From Arthrobacter ramosus (GTDB taxonomy: Bacteria; Actinomycetota; Actinomycetes; Actinomycetales; Micrococcaceae): a stretch of DNA of 64,000 nt. The DNA is taken from NCBI RefSeq assembly GCF_039535095.1, contig NZ_BAAAWN010000001.1, positions 1,798,001 through 1,862,000 of the forward strand. Reading direction: 5' to 3'. A program made the translations under genes and the position numbers. The notes below the pieces were generated by a model. That model was not told where the DNA came from. It saw only the letters and a program-made list of their open reading frames with translations, and ran no database searches. This document shows, in pieces, positions 1 through 7,482 of this stretch; the stretch's first letter is position 1; every line of letters begins with the position of its first letter.

Positions 1-427
1 GGTCCAGTTGCAGTGCGAGGGCCAGATTGGTGAGCGGACCGACGGCGATGACGCGCAGTTCGCCCGGGTGCTCGTTGGCGAGCCGCACGAGCATCTCTGC
101 GGCAGTCTCCGACTCCGACGTCAGTCCAGAGTCTTCCAAGGTGACCCCGCCGATGCCGTTCTCTCCGTGAACGTGCGGCGCCCCGCCGTCGAACGTGCCC
201 ATGAGGGGATCGTGGGCACCCACGGCAACCGGGATCCCGGCCCTGCCGGCAGCATGCAGCAGGTTCAAAGTGTTGACGGCCCCGACCGCGGCGCTGACGT
301 TGCCGCTGACGGTTCCGATCCCGGCCAGCTCCACCTCAGGGCTCGCCAGGAGATACGCGATTGCCAGGGAATCGTCGATGCCGGTATCGCAATCGAGGTA
401 GAACGGCTGCGGTGTAGTGGTGGTCAT
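1..427 (-). CDS. Inosine-uridine preferring nucleoside hydrolase, 3' end cut by window edge
   Basis: Hydrolyses the N-glycosidic bond of nucleosides to free base and ribose in the cytoplasm. The N-terminus reads MTTTTPQPFYL followed by DCDTGIDD at residues 12-19, the calcium- and ribose-binding aspartate cluster that defines this family. Further on comes the family-typical stretch RVIAVGPLTNLALAL. Only the first ~142 residues are in the window; family members are usually ~310 residues, so the catalytic histidine region is missing because of the edge, not through decay. The ATG lies 43 bp after the stop of the upstream MFS gene on the same strand, so the two are probably co-transcribed and this enzyme processes a nucleoside imported by that transporter. 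The substrate (purine or pyrimidine) cannot be told from this part. Confidence 0.9.
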   Translation of the reverse strand, partial: MTTTTPQPFYLDCDTGIDDSLAIAYLLASPEVELAGIGTVSGNVSAAVGAVNTLNLLHAAGRAGIPVAVGAHDPLMGTFDGGAPHVHGENGIGGVTLEDSGLTSESETAAEMLVRLANEHPGELRVIAVGPLTNLALALQLD

Positions 428-470
428 GGTGCTCCTTCGTGGGTTGGATGACTCGGCTTTGGGTGCGGAT

Positions 471-1904
471 TTAGGCATGGGCGACGACGACGGCGGGCGC
501 CGCCGCGGCGCTCGCAGCCACTGGGCGGAGGATCAGGGAAGCAGCAAATGCCGCGAGGGCGAAGCCGGCAGAGATCCACAGGGCAGTTTGGTAACCGGCG
601 ATGGTTCCGGCGGCGACGGCGGGTGCGACGACGGCGATTCCCACACTGGCTCCGATTCCAAAGCATGCTCCATTCAGGCCGGGCACGGAACCCGGCGCCG
701 ATTTGGGTGAATTCAGCACCGCGATGCCGCTGACGGTGCTCTGGAACTGGCCGAGATACAGGACTCCCATGATGATCAGCAAGGCGAAGACCATCCAACG
801 GTCCGCGGCAAAGATTGCGACGGCAACCGCTGCCACGACGATCAGGCCGCTGCTGATCCGCAGGGCCTTGAACCAGCCGATGCGCTGCGCGAACCAGCCG
901 GAGAACACCGCCGTGAGCACACCCACGAAGGCCGTCGGCGTCAGGTATAGGAGGGCTGACATGGAAGCGGACAGTCCGTATCCGGCTTTTGCGTCCTGGC
1001 TCAAGAGGATCACGGTGAAGTTCAACGCCGAGAAGATGCCCGCAAGCGTCAGCACCGTGCTCGCCAAAACCGGCCATACCCGTCGGGACCGCAATTGCTC
1101 GATGGCGATCAGCGGACGCTCAACCCGCCTTTCCACGGCGACGAACGCCAGCCCGGCAATCACTGCGCCGGCGAGATAGCCAAGGGTCCAGACGTCGCCC
1201 CATCCGGACGTGGAAGCCTGTCCGATCAGGTTGCTCAAGAGAACCAGGAACGTGCCCAGGGTGCCTGCGCCCCACCAGTCCATGCGTCCCTCACGTGTCC
1301 GGGCGGGCCTCTTCGGGACCACGACGGCGACTAAAACGATCGCCAGAACGCCCACGCCGAGGACCAGGACAAAGAGGAATTGCCAGCCGATGGTGTCGGT
1401 GATGAAACCGCCCAGGAAGCCGTCGAGCCCGCCGATGCCGCCGTTCACTGCCGAAATGATGCCGACGGAAATGCCGAAGAGGCGTTTGCTGAAGCGCTCG
1501 GACAGGAGCAGGAACGAAATGGTGAACGTGGCGCTCGTCGCACTTTGCAGGACCCGGCCGACGAGAAGGACGGTCAGGTTTGGTGCCAGCAAGCACAGGA
1601 CCGTGCCGCACAACATCATGGAGAGGACGATCAGCAGGGTGCGGCGGCGTCCCAGGAAGTCGCTCCATCGGGAAAATGCCATGCCCAGGACCGCGCCGGT
1701 CAGGAAGAACAGGGACTGGACTTTGGCCACGTTTTCCGTGGATTCCTGGAAGTGAGCGGCCATGGCCGGCAGGGCCGCCGAGAACAGGCTGGCGTTGAGC
1801 TGGTAACTGAGGATGGAAAGGATCAGCGTGGAGATGAGGACGGGCACTCGGGCTGCTTTTCGCCGAAGGGGGAGCCCTGCGGTGCTGGTGGCTTGGGTTG
1901 TCAT
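471..1904 (-). CDS. MFS transporter, probable nucleoside importer
   Basis: Integral membrane secondary transporter of ~477 residues with at least twelve hydrophobic segments spread along its length. The loop after the second segment carries the MFS signature (SRWSDFLGRRR). I chose ATG at 1904 over an in-frame TTG six bases upstream because AAGGAAG sits about seven bases before the ATG and would touch the TTG. The gene leads a two-gene operon with the nucleoside hydrolase and is divergent from a GntR regulator. By sequence alone it resembles drug/metabolite exporters, so the nucleoside role rests on context. Confidence 0.85.
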   Translation of the reverse strand: MTTQATSTAGLPLRRKAARVPVLISTLILSILSYQLNASLFSAALPAMAAHFQESTENVAKVQSLFFLTGAVLGMAFSRWSDFLGRRRTLLIVLSMMLCGTVLCLLAPNLTVLLVGRVLQSATSATFTISFLLLSERFSKRLFGISVGIISAVNGGIGGLDGFLGGFITDTIGWQFLFVLVLGVGVLAIVLVAVVVPKRPARTREGRMDWWGAGTLGTFLVLLSNLIGQASTSGWGDVWTLGYLAGAVIAGLAFVAVERRVERPLIAIEQLRSRRVWPVLASTVLTLAGIFSALNFTVILLSQDAKAGYGLSASMSALLYLTPTAFVGVLTAVFSGWFAQRIGWFKALRISSGLIVVAAVAVAIFAADRWMVFALLIIMGVLYLGQFQSTVSGIAVLNSPKSAPGSVPGLNGACFGIGASVGIAVVAPAVAAGTIAGYQTALWISAGFALAAFAASLILRPVAASAAAAPAVVVAHA

Positions 1905-2000
1905 GGACAAACTTCCTTGTTTGAAACAAAACGGCTTCGGGGGTGGCTCGATGCAGGTGTGGCGCAGAGCACATGTTGGCTTATATGTGCATCATACACG

Positions 2001-2013
2001 CTTGTTATACAAG
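2001..2013. promoter_or_regulatory. GntR/FadR-type operator in the divergent promoter region
   Basis: CTTGTTATACAAG has perfect 5-bp arms around TAT. It fits the GT-N(x)-AC core known for FadR-subfamily GntR operators. It lies 50 bp before the GntR start and ~100 bp before the MFS start, so one bound dimer could control both genes. Confidence 0.55.
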
Positions 2014-2062
2014 CTCGGAATACCTATCGCGTAAACTCTCAATATCAACGAAGGGAGCCATC

Positions 2063-2848
2063 TTGGACCGCAGTGCTGAGGCCGTTCTTTCGGAGCCCTT
2101 GGATGCCACCGCCAACATCCCGCTCCGCGTTGCCGTGTACTCGCGCATCATGAATGCGATCCGGGCGGGGCACTTCCCCGTTTCGTCGCTGTTGCCTTCG
2201 GAAACGGACCTGGGTTCGGCAATGAAGGTCAGCCGGACGGTGGTCCGTGAGGCTCTCATGCTCCTCGAGGAAGATGGATACGTGCGCTCCCGCCGGGGCA
2301 TTGGCCGTTTTGTGGCCACCCGCCTGCCGCGGGTCGGCCTTGAACGGATCAGGCCCATGGAGGAGATCCTGGCCGAGGCCGGATCCGCTATCCAGGTCAG
2401 CCGTACACAGCATGTACTGCACCCGTCGTCGTCGGTGTTCACCGCGGAGCCCCTCGGAATCCGCGAAGAAGAGCCCTCTTGGTTCTTCGAGAGTGTCCTC
2501 AAACGGGACGGTTCACCTATTGCCTTGGTCCAGGAGCACGTCGCAAGCAAGGGGGGTCTCATTGATCGTTACCCCGAAGCGGCACGCGCCATTGTGGACG
2601 ACGTCGGCGGAGGAGCCACGCTGCTGGCTAACTTGATCTCGGCAGTTGGCCCGGCTTTTGGGCCCGGCGAGACCGATATCGCCGCGGGCACCCCGGGTGT
2701 CGCGCGAGGCGAGCTGCTTGAGCTGGATGCCAAGGACCCTGTGCTGATCTTGACCCAGACCGTGGAGCACTCCGGCCAGATTGTCTACCTCGCTAAGACG
2801 CTGGTCAACACAGGGGTAGTCCAGATCGGAATCATCCAGGGAACCTGA
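2063..2848 (+). CDS. GntR-family (FadR-like) transcriptional regulator
   Basis: Cytoplasmic DNA-binding repressor of 261 residues. An N-terminal winged helix (about residues 18-85) contains SLLPSETDLGSAMKVSRTVVREAL and SRRGIGRFV, typical of GntR proteins, followed by an all-purpose effector-binding domain. The in-frame ORF extends upstream to 1943, but that part crosses the operator and promoter. TTG at 2063 is preceded by AAGGGAG at good spacing and starts LDRSAEAVLSEP, so I prefer it. Divergent from the MFS/nucleoside hydrolase operon, which it most likely represses until a nucleoside or sugar phosphate binds; the effector is unknown. Confidence 0.88.
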   Translation: MDRSAEAVLSEPLDATANIPLRVAVYSRIMNAIRAGHFPVSSLLPSETDLGSAMKVSRTVVREALMLLEEDGYVRSRRGIGRFVATRLPRVGLERIRPMEEILAEAGSAIQVSRTQHVLHPSSSVFTAEPLGIREEEPSWFFESVLKRDGSPIALVQEHVASKGGLIDRYPEAARAIVDDVGGGATLLANLISAVGPAFGPGETDIAAGTPGVARGELLELDAKDPVLILTQTVEHSGQIVYLAKTLVNTGVVQIGIIQGT

Positions 2849-2864
2849 GCGCAGCGTGATGCGC

Positions 2865-2896
2865 GGAAGGGGACCGCCGGTTGGCGGTCCCCTTCC
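2865..2896. terminator. Hairpin between convergent GntR and SDR genes
   Basis: Perfect 14-bp stem (GGAAGGGGACCGCC and its complement) with a GGTT loop. It sits between the stop codons of two convergent genes. No T-run follows, so it may act as a bidirectional hairpin terminator of the actinobacterial I-shaped kind. Confidence 0.7.
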
Positions 2897-2915
2897 CTGT
2901 GTGGAGCTTCGTGGC

Positions 2916-3695
2916 TCAGTTTGCCGGGCGCACGGCCCGTCCCGCGGCCGCGATCACCAGCTTCTCCGGAAGTAGCTTGACGGCCACCCGGGCAACAAAG
3001 GAGTTGAGCCGGCCATCCACAACGCTCGGCTTGTTCCCGCGGATCGCGGACATGGCGGTGTCCACAACCTGCTCCGGGGTCCGCATGGATCCAGCGGCTG
3101 CAGCTTCGCCGGCGATTTCAAAGAACGGCGTGTCCGTGGCCCCGGGGCAAACGGCGAGGACTTTCACGCCTGTGCCTTGTGTCTCGGCCCACAGAGCCTG
3201 GGTGAACGAGAGCACGAAGGCCTTTGTCGCGCCGTAGACGGCCATGTGGGGTATCGGCTGGAATGCGGCCGTACTCGCGATGTTGATGATGGCCCCCGAA
3301 CCGCGCTCAACCATGCCGGCCAGGTATCGCGTGGTGGTACCGACCAAGGTGGAGCAGTTCAACTGGATCTGTTCGACGTAGCGATCGGCGTCTGCATGGA
3401 GAACTTGTCCGTGTGTTCCGAATCCAGCGTTGTTGACCAGGATGTCCACTTTGAGGCCCAACGACTCGGTGGCGAGGCGGAGTTCCTTCGCGGAGTCCGG
3501 CAGGCTCAAGTCCATTGCCAGGACAGTCACTTCGGTGCCGTGCTCGCGGAGTTCTCCCGCAAGCGCGTCAAGTTTGTCCTGGCTGCGGGCAACCAGTATC
3601 AAGCGTGCGCCCTCGGCAGCCAGCCTTCGGGCAAAGACCGAACCGATACCGGTGGACGCTCCGGTGATGAGGGCTGTTTTGGCTGAAATATTCAT
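2916..3695 (-). CDS. Short-chain dehydrogenase/reductase, probable member of the butyrolactone regulon
   Basis: NAD(P)-dependent oxidoreductase of 259 residues, cytoplasmic. Cofactor motif TGASTGIG at residues 11-18, structural NNAG, and the catalytic Tyr/Lys pair in AVYGATKAF; the family's usual length. Start ATG at 3695 is preceded by AGGAG; the longer upstream reading would run through a regulatory site and into the TetR gene. A 22-bp operator-like repeat lies 11 bp before the start and matches one upstream of the adjacent receptor gene, so transcription is probably repressed by that TetR protein. In Streptomyces, reductases near afsA homologues set the 6-keto/6-hydroxy state of the signal; this SDR could do that or be an unrelated target. 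Confidence 0.88.
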   Translation of the reverse strand: MNISAKTALITGASTGIGSVFARRLAAEGARLILVARSQDKLDALAGELREHGTEVTVLAMDLSLPDSAKELRLATESLGLKVDILVNNAGFGTHGQVLHADADRYVEQIQLNCSTLVGTTTRYLAGMVERGSGAIINIASTAAFQPIPHMAVYGATKAFVLSFTQALWAETQGTGVKVLAVCPGATDTPFFEIAGEAAAAGSMRTPEQVVDTAMSAIRGNKPSVVDGRLNSFVARVAVKLLPEKLVIAAAGRAVRPAN

Positions 3696-3706
3696 TTCTA
3701 CTCCTA

Positions 3707-3728
3707 ATAAACTGACTGTGCGGTTTGT
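3707..3728. promoter_or_regulatory. ARE-like operator upstream of the SDR gene
   Basis: 22-bp imperfect inverted repeat with outer arms ATAAAC and GGTTTGT. It shares 14 of 22 positions, mostly in the arms, with the site at 4401-4422 and 17 of 22 with the site at 7076-7097. It overlaps the expected promoter of the SDR gene. The layout is that of autoregulatory elements bound by gamma-butyrolactone receptors. Confidence 0.6.
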
Positions 3729-3771
3729 TTTTTGGCCAAGTGTCGAAGTCTTTGGCTCGTGGGTTGTTGCG

Positions 3772-4389
3772 TTACTGGGTGGAGATGAACTGCTGTTCGA
3801 GGAGTTGCAACAGTAGCGTCGCGCGTCGCTCGAAGGCGTCGAGATCTTTGGGGTCAAGGGCGTCGGTGACCGACTTCAAGCCATCGAATGCGGCCACGAC
3901 AACCGTTGCTGCGTCGTCGGGATCCCCTGGAAACGTCAAGACGCCGCTTGCCCGGCCCCGTTGAAGGATGCCGGCCACGAGGTCCACCCACGCGGCGAGG
4001 GGGGAGGTGCCTCCGGGGTGCTCCTTCGTGGAGGCCAGTTGATTGGCCAAGTGCACCACTCCCCACGCGGAAGAGTCGCTCAGGACTGTTCTGACCATGA
4101 ACTCCCCGAGCTGGCGCAACTCCTCCAGCGGATTGTTCTTGCTGAGAATTTCCTCCTGCACGCGACGCAGCCAACGTGCCTTTTGCTCGTCGACGACGGC
4201 CTGGGCCAACGTTGCTTTCGAAGAGAAATGGAAGTAAATGGCTCCCTTCGTGAGCCCGACTTCGCGGATGATGTCGTCCATCCGGGTCTGCTCGAAACCC
4301 TTGCGCGCAAAAACGTCCGCGGCAACCCGAAGGATCTCATTCCGGGTGGCCGCGCCCTTGGGCGTACTGCCTGTGTCGCCAAACTCCAT
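3772..4389 (-). CDS. TetR-family regulator, gamma-butyrolactone receptor type (ArpA/ScbR-like), copy 1
   Basis: 205-residue one-component repressor. Residues ~17-63 form the TetR helix-turn-helix with the recognition segment VGLTKGAIYFHFSSKATLAQAVV, whose GxYFHFxSKxxLAxAV wording is typical of butyrolactone receptors. Its C-terminal ligand domain contains SAWGVVHLANQLAS and a final FERRATLLLQLL helix. It is divergent from the afsA-like gene, and an ARE-like palindrome begins 12 bp before its start, implying autoregulation and control of the synthase. Ligand binding would release DNA. TetR membership is firm; the ligand class is inferred from neighbours and operators. Confidence 0.82.
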   Translation of the reverse strand: MEFGDTGSTPKGAATRNEILRVAADVFARKGFEQTRMDDIIREVGLTKGAIYFHFSSKATLAQAVVDEQKARWLRRVQEEILSKNNPLEELRQLGEFMVRTVLSDSSAWGVVHLANQLASTKEHPGGTSPLAAWVDLVAGILQRGRASGVLTFPGDPDDAATVVVAAFDGLKSVTDALDPKDLDAFERRATLLLQLLEQQFISTQ

Positions 4390-4400
4390 ATCGCTAAACT

Positions 4401-4422
4401 ACAAACCGACCAGTAGGTATGT
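4401..4422. promoter_or_regulatory. ARE-like palindrome between receptor and AfsA-like synthase
   Basis: 22-bp inverted repeat with arms ACAAACC and GGTATGT. On folding, 8 of 11 base pairs match. The pattern ACAwACC...GGTwTGT is that of Streptomyces autoregulatory elements bound by ArpA/ScbR proteins. It sits in the divergent promoter region and could repress both genes. Confidence 0.7.
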
Positions 4423-4551
4423 CAATCCGGGCAGTTCACCGGCTTCGACAATCAGATGGGCACAGCTTGCCGATAGGATTTGCTCGTTTAATGGGGGGCG
4501 CAACAGCAGCGATCGCTGTTCTGGCAGATCCTGGGAGGAGTGGGGGACCCA

Positions 4552-5439
4552 ATGCGCGATGAAGCGCTCTTCGAGGCTTCCGTCAAGCGGGAGCTCGTTC
4601 ATAAGCGCTCGGTTTCGGAAGTCTTCTTGACTGACTTTGTTCAATCAAGTTCCAGGCGGTTCATTGCGGGAGCGCAATGGCCGCGATGGCACGTTTTTTA
4701 TGGCTCGCCGGACGGTTCGCCGGATTCCGCGATCATGGCTGAGACGTTGAGGCAGGCAGTTATCTTCTTGTCCCATTTGTGCGGAGTGCCCTTGACCCAC
4801 AAGTTCCTCATGCCGCACATGAGCATTTCGGTAGAAGCCGCGATCCTGGATCCCCTGGTACCCGCTCAGGTTGCTGTCGAACTTGACGTGAAGGATATGA
4901 AGCTCAGCGGAGGGCAGCTGTCGGCCCTGACTGTGGCTGCGCGGTTCGTTGTTGACGGCGCTCCCGTAGGGGAAGGGGTGGCGGCGGCCCGCATTGTGAA
5001 TCCGGCGACGTATGAGCGAGTGCGTGGGGCGGTCCCTGCCGGGTTGCCCGCCGCCGGCGAAGACTTACTGGCGTGTGCCGACGTCGGGCATGCCACCCAG
5101 CGGAACGTGATGCTCGGGCAAAGTTCGCGCCCGTTCGTCTGGCCGTTGCGGGTTGATCCAACGCACCCCATTTTCTTTGACCATCCCCTTGACCACGTGC
5201 CGGGAATGCTATTGGTCGAGGCTGCGAGGCAGGCAGTGCGCGCAGCGTGTTCCCGCCCCGATGCCGATTTTGCCCTGTTTGAGGCGGAATTCATGAAGTT
5301 GGTCGAGTTCAGCTATCCCGTGGATGTTGCTGTGACGCAACTCGAATCACATAGCGCCCACGTGGTGATGAGGGTCCGCTTGCTGCACGAAGGAGAGACC
5401 CTGATGTCCTTGTTGGCTCGGGTCAAAACGCCGCGTTGA
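4552..5439 (+). CDS. AfsA-like gamma-butyrolactone biosynthesis protein
   Basis: 295-residue protein with the A-factor biosynthesis hotdog repeat architecture. The first half holds VHKRSVSEVFLTDF, AQWPRWHVFYG and ETLRQAVIFLSHL, all typical of AfsA/ScbA/BarX. The second half holds HPIFFDHPLDHVPGMLLVEA, the second hotdog signature. Known AfsA condenses a beta-ketoacyl donor with dihydroxyacetone phosphate, the first step of butyrolactone signal synthesis. I chose ATG at 4552 with GGGGGA just upstream; a GTG at 4540 is in frame but overlaps the GGAGGAG motif. Flanked on both sides by receptor-type TetR genes and followed by an epimerase, matching the gbl layout described in Rhodococcus (gblR-gblA-gblE). 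Confidence 0.85.
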   Translation: MRDEALFEASVKRELVHKRSVSEVFLTDFVQSSSRRFIAGAQWPRWHVFYGSPDGSPDSAIMAETLRQAVIFLSHLCGVPLTHKFLMPHMSISVEAAILDPLVPAQVAVELDVKDMKLSGGQLSALTVAARFVVDGAPVGEGVAAARIVNPATYERVRGAVPAGLPAAGEDLLACADVGHATQRNVMLGQSSRPFVWPLRVDPTHPIFFDHPLDHVPGMLLVEAARQAVRAACSRPDADFALFEAEFMKLVEFSYPVDVAVTQLESHSAHVVMRVRLLHEGETLMSLLARVKTPR

Positions 5440-5440
5440 T

Positions 5441-6097
5441 TCAGGGAGTCCCTGGGCCTGGAGGGTGAATCGGCACGATGGCCGGCATCATGAAACGCCA
5501 CATGTCGTCAATCCGTTTGAGGACGTCGCGCCGTTCGGTCAGCACGTTGGACACCATCTGGACGCCCGTGAACGACGCAACTAAATACCGTGCGAAGTCT
5601 GCGGCATCAACGTCGGGCCGCACGTCGCCCTCCAGCTGGGCTTGGCGCGTCAGCATCTCCATGGTCGTGACCCAGTCCTGGTAGGGACCTTTGACGTCGC
5701 CATTGAACGCCGAAGCTTCAAATGTCAGCCGGATTCCAGCCCTGACGATTGGCTCGTCAAGTAGCTGTTGCCCGAATGTCCGGCACATGGCAATCATGGT
5801 CTCCAGCGCAGGCAGTCCGGCGGCGGCGATCTTCTCCCCGGCGACACGCACAATGTTGTGCTGTTCGGCGATAACTGCCAGCGCCAGGTCTTCCTTCGAC
5901 TTGAAATGGAAATAGAGCGCGCCTTTAGTGACCGAAGCGCGGTCAGTGACGTCGCTTAGGCTTGCATTCCCGTAGCCGACCTCTTCAAAGATCGACGCTG
6001 CACCCTCGATGACTGCCGTTCGGGTGGCTTTGGCACGTTGTTGCATGATCCGCGTGGAGACCTCTCCGGTTTCTGCGTCCGGGATACTTGAGTACAT
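5441..6097 (-). CDS. TetR-family regulator, gamma-butyrolactone receptor type, copy 2
   Basis: About 218 residues from ATG 6097; a shorter start at 6046 is also possible and neither has a clear ribosome binding site. The DNA-binding part reads RTAVIEGAASIFEEVGYGNA then SVTKGALYFHFKSKEDLALA. The ligand domain has DEPIVRAGIRLTFE, YQDWVTTMEML and LVASFTGVQMVSNVLTER, a wording seen throughout ArpA/ScbR/BarA receptors, so this is the clearer receptor of the two. It converges on the afsA-like gene with one base between stop codons and is divergent from the epimerase. Two receptors may divide sensing and autoregulation, or one may be a pseudo-receptor that does not bind the signal. Confidence 0.85.
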   Translation of the reverse strand: MYSSIPDAETGEVSTRIMQQRAKATRTAVIEGAASIFEEVGYGNASLSDVTDRASVTKGALYFHFKSKEDLALAVIAEQHNIVRVAGEKIAAAGLPALETMIAMCRTFGQQLLDEPIVRAGIRLTFEASAFNGDVKGPYQDWVTTMEMLTRQAQLEGDVRPDVDAADFARYLVASFTGVQMVSNVLTERRDVLKRIDDMWRFMMPAIVPIHPPGPGTP

Positions 6098-6129
6098 GAA
6101 ACTGACGGACCTGAAGATCGGTGGGGGGC

Positions 6130-7101
6130 ATGTCAACATGCGTTGACCATGTGCCCCGGGTCCTGGTCCTGGGTTCGTCAGGTTTCATTGGAAGCCGGGT
6201 TGTAGCCTCACTCGCCGGATCCGGAGGGGCGCACGTTGTGGCACTCTCACGAAAACCGGTTGCAAGACTACGAAACAATAACGCTACCATTGCGACAGCC
6301 GACATTTCCGTACCGGGGAGCCTGATCCCCTTCTTGGCCGATACGGATGTTGTTGTCCATGCCGCATCCTATGTGGGCTCCGAGCCCCGTCTTGCCTATG
6401 AGATCAACGAGCTTGGCACCGGCAACGTCGTTGAGCAGTGCCGGCAAGCCGGAGTTGCCCGACTGATCCATGTCAGTACTTGCAGTGTTTACGGGAGCGG
6501 CCCTCACCGCGGCATCCTTGAATCCGAAGCCGGCTATCACCCGGCCTCGGTTGCCAGCGCCAGTCGCGCGATCGCCGAACAGCTGATTCTCGGCTACGGC
6601 GGCGAAGTTGTTCGTCCCAACCTCGTGTTCGGCGCGGGAGACCGCTGGTTTGTTCCGGGCGTGCTCAAACTGATGAAGGTGGCTGGAGGGTGGCCGGGTG
6701 ATGGTTCGGCGCTGCTTTCGCTTATCGGTGTGGAGGCGCTGGGAAGGCTGCTTTCCGGGCTTGCGCTGGCGCCTGGACAACCCGGGCAGGCTTTCCATGC
6801 CGCATATCCGGAACCTGTTCGGGTGTCATTCCTCTTGCAGAACGTTGCCCGGATATTCGGTGCGGAGTACCCGAAGTTCCTGAGAGATGACGAACGTGCC
6901 GGCTCGGCCTTGCGCGCTGCAGGATTCAGCGGCCATCAGATTGACGTGGTGACGAAGGATCACTGGTATTCCTCTGAAGGTCTGTGGCGGATCTCCGGGC
7001 GCGAACCGGAATCGTTCAACAGTGCTCTTGGTGAATTTTCTTCTGCCTACCAAGTCCCCGGGAGTCCGATCGGTCATAAACCGGTTGAACGGTTTGTTTA
7101 A
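6130..7101 (+). CDS. NAD-dependent epimerase/dehydratase (gblE-like)
   Basis: 323-residue extended-SDR protein. The NAD site VLVLGSSGFIGSRVV is at the N-terminus, followed by VDVVVHAASYVGSE-like text (DTDVVVHAAS) and VSTCSVYG; the usual tyrosine-xxx-lysine is not obvious, where SASRAIAEQL stands instead of YxxxK, so catalysis may be altered. Start ATG 6130 follows GGTGGGGGG; a GTG at 6121 is in frame. Divergent from receptor copy 2 with only ~30 bp between starts, containing the near-palindrome CATGTCAACATG. In Rhodococcus a similar epimerase is linked to the butyrolactone synthase. Likely role: a late reduction or isomerisation in signal synthesis. Confidence 0.75.
   Translation: MSTCVDHVPRVLVLGSSGFIGSRVVASLAGSGGAHVVALSRKPVARLRNNNATIATADISVPGSLIPFLADTDVVVHAASYVGSEPRLAYEINELGTGNVVEQCRQAGVARLIHVSTCSVYGSGPHRGILESEAGYHPASVASASRAIAEQLILGYGGEVVRPNLVFGAGDRWFVPGVLKLMKVAGGWPGDGSALLSLIGVEALGRLLSGLALAPGQPGQAFHAAYPEPVRVSFLLQNVARIFGAEYPKFLRDDERAGSALRAAGFSGHQIDVVTKDHWYSSEGLWRISGREPESFNSALGEFSSAYQVPGSPIGHKPVERFV
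7076..7097. promoter_or_regulatory. Third ARE-like 22-bp repeat, inside the 3' end of the epimerase gene
   Basis: Arms ATAAACCG and CGGTTTGT around GTTGAA, with AAACCG/CGGTTT a perfect inverted pair. It agrees at 17 of 22 positions with the site before the SDR gene. It ends two bases before the epimerase TAA. No gene starts immediately after it, so its function is uncertain. Confidence 0.45.
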
Positions 7102-7177
7102 TGGCTGCTCAGTCTCTACACTTCAATGCAGTGGCTCGTTGTGTTTTGCAGCAACAGCTGAAGGGCAGTAATGGGGG

Positions 7178-7207
7178 GAGGTGCGGCCGAGTGATCGACC
7201 GCACCTC
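7178..7207 (+). terminator. Hairpin terminator after the epimerase gene
   Basis: Stem GAGGTGCGG paired with CCGCACCTC around a 12-nt loop, 77 bp after the stop codon. No strong T-run follows. Confidence 0.6.
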
Positions 7208-7330
7208 ATCTGTCCTACGCACCTCGTCCAACCGGGAGCCAACAGCGTTCGATTTCCTATCTCACATCCTTGTGGTTTAGTATTGACGAGTTGCTCCGGC
7301 GGGGATTGAAGTTCCCGCGGGCAAAGTTCG

Positions 7331-7403
7331 GGGGCTGTGGCGCAGCTGGTAGCGCACCTGCATGGCATGCAGGGGGTCAGGGGTTCGAGTCCCCTCAGCT
7401 CCA
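7331..7403 (+). tRNA. tRNA-Ala, anticodon GGC
   Basis: 73-nt cloverleaf. Acceptor GGGGCTG pairs with CAGCTCC and the discriminator is A. Anticodon stem CCTGC/GCAGG encloses loop ATGGCAT with anticodon GGC, as in bacterial alanine tRNAs. T arm contains GGTTCGAGTC. The 3' CCA is not encoded. A strong terminator follows directly. Confidence 0.97.
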
Positions 7404-7408
7404 CTCTG

Positions 7409-7457
7409 GAGGCCTTGCTTGAAACATGGATTTGGTTCGTGTTTCAAGCAAGGCCTC
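7409..7457 (+). terminator. Rho-independent terminator of tRNA-Ala
   Basis: Perfect 18-bp stem (starting GAGGCCTTGC) with a 13-nt loop, followed by ATTTTTT on the plus strand. Confidence 0.92.
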
Positions 7458-7482
7458 ATTTTTTGGCTTGAAGTGCGTTCTG

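Noticed and set aside
6129..6140. CATGTCAACATG as a fourth butyrolactone operator
   Set aside because: Palindromic but without the ACAAACC/GGTTTGT arms; it could serve another regulator.
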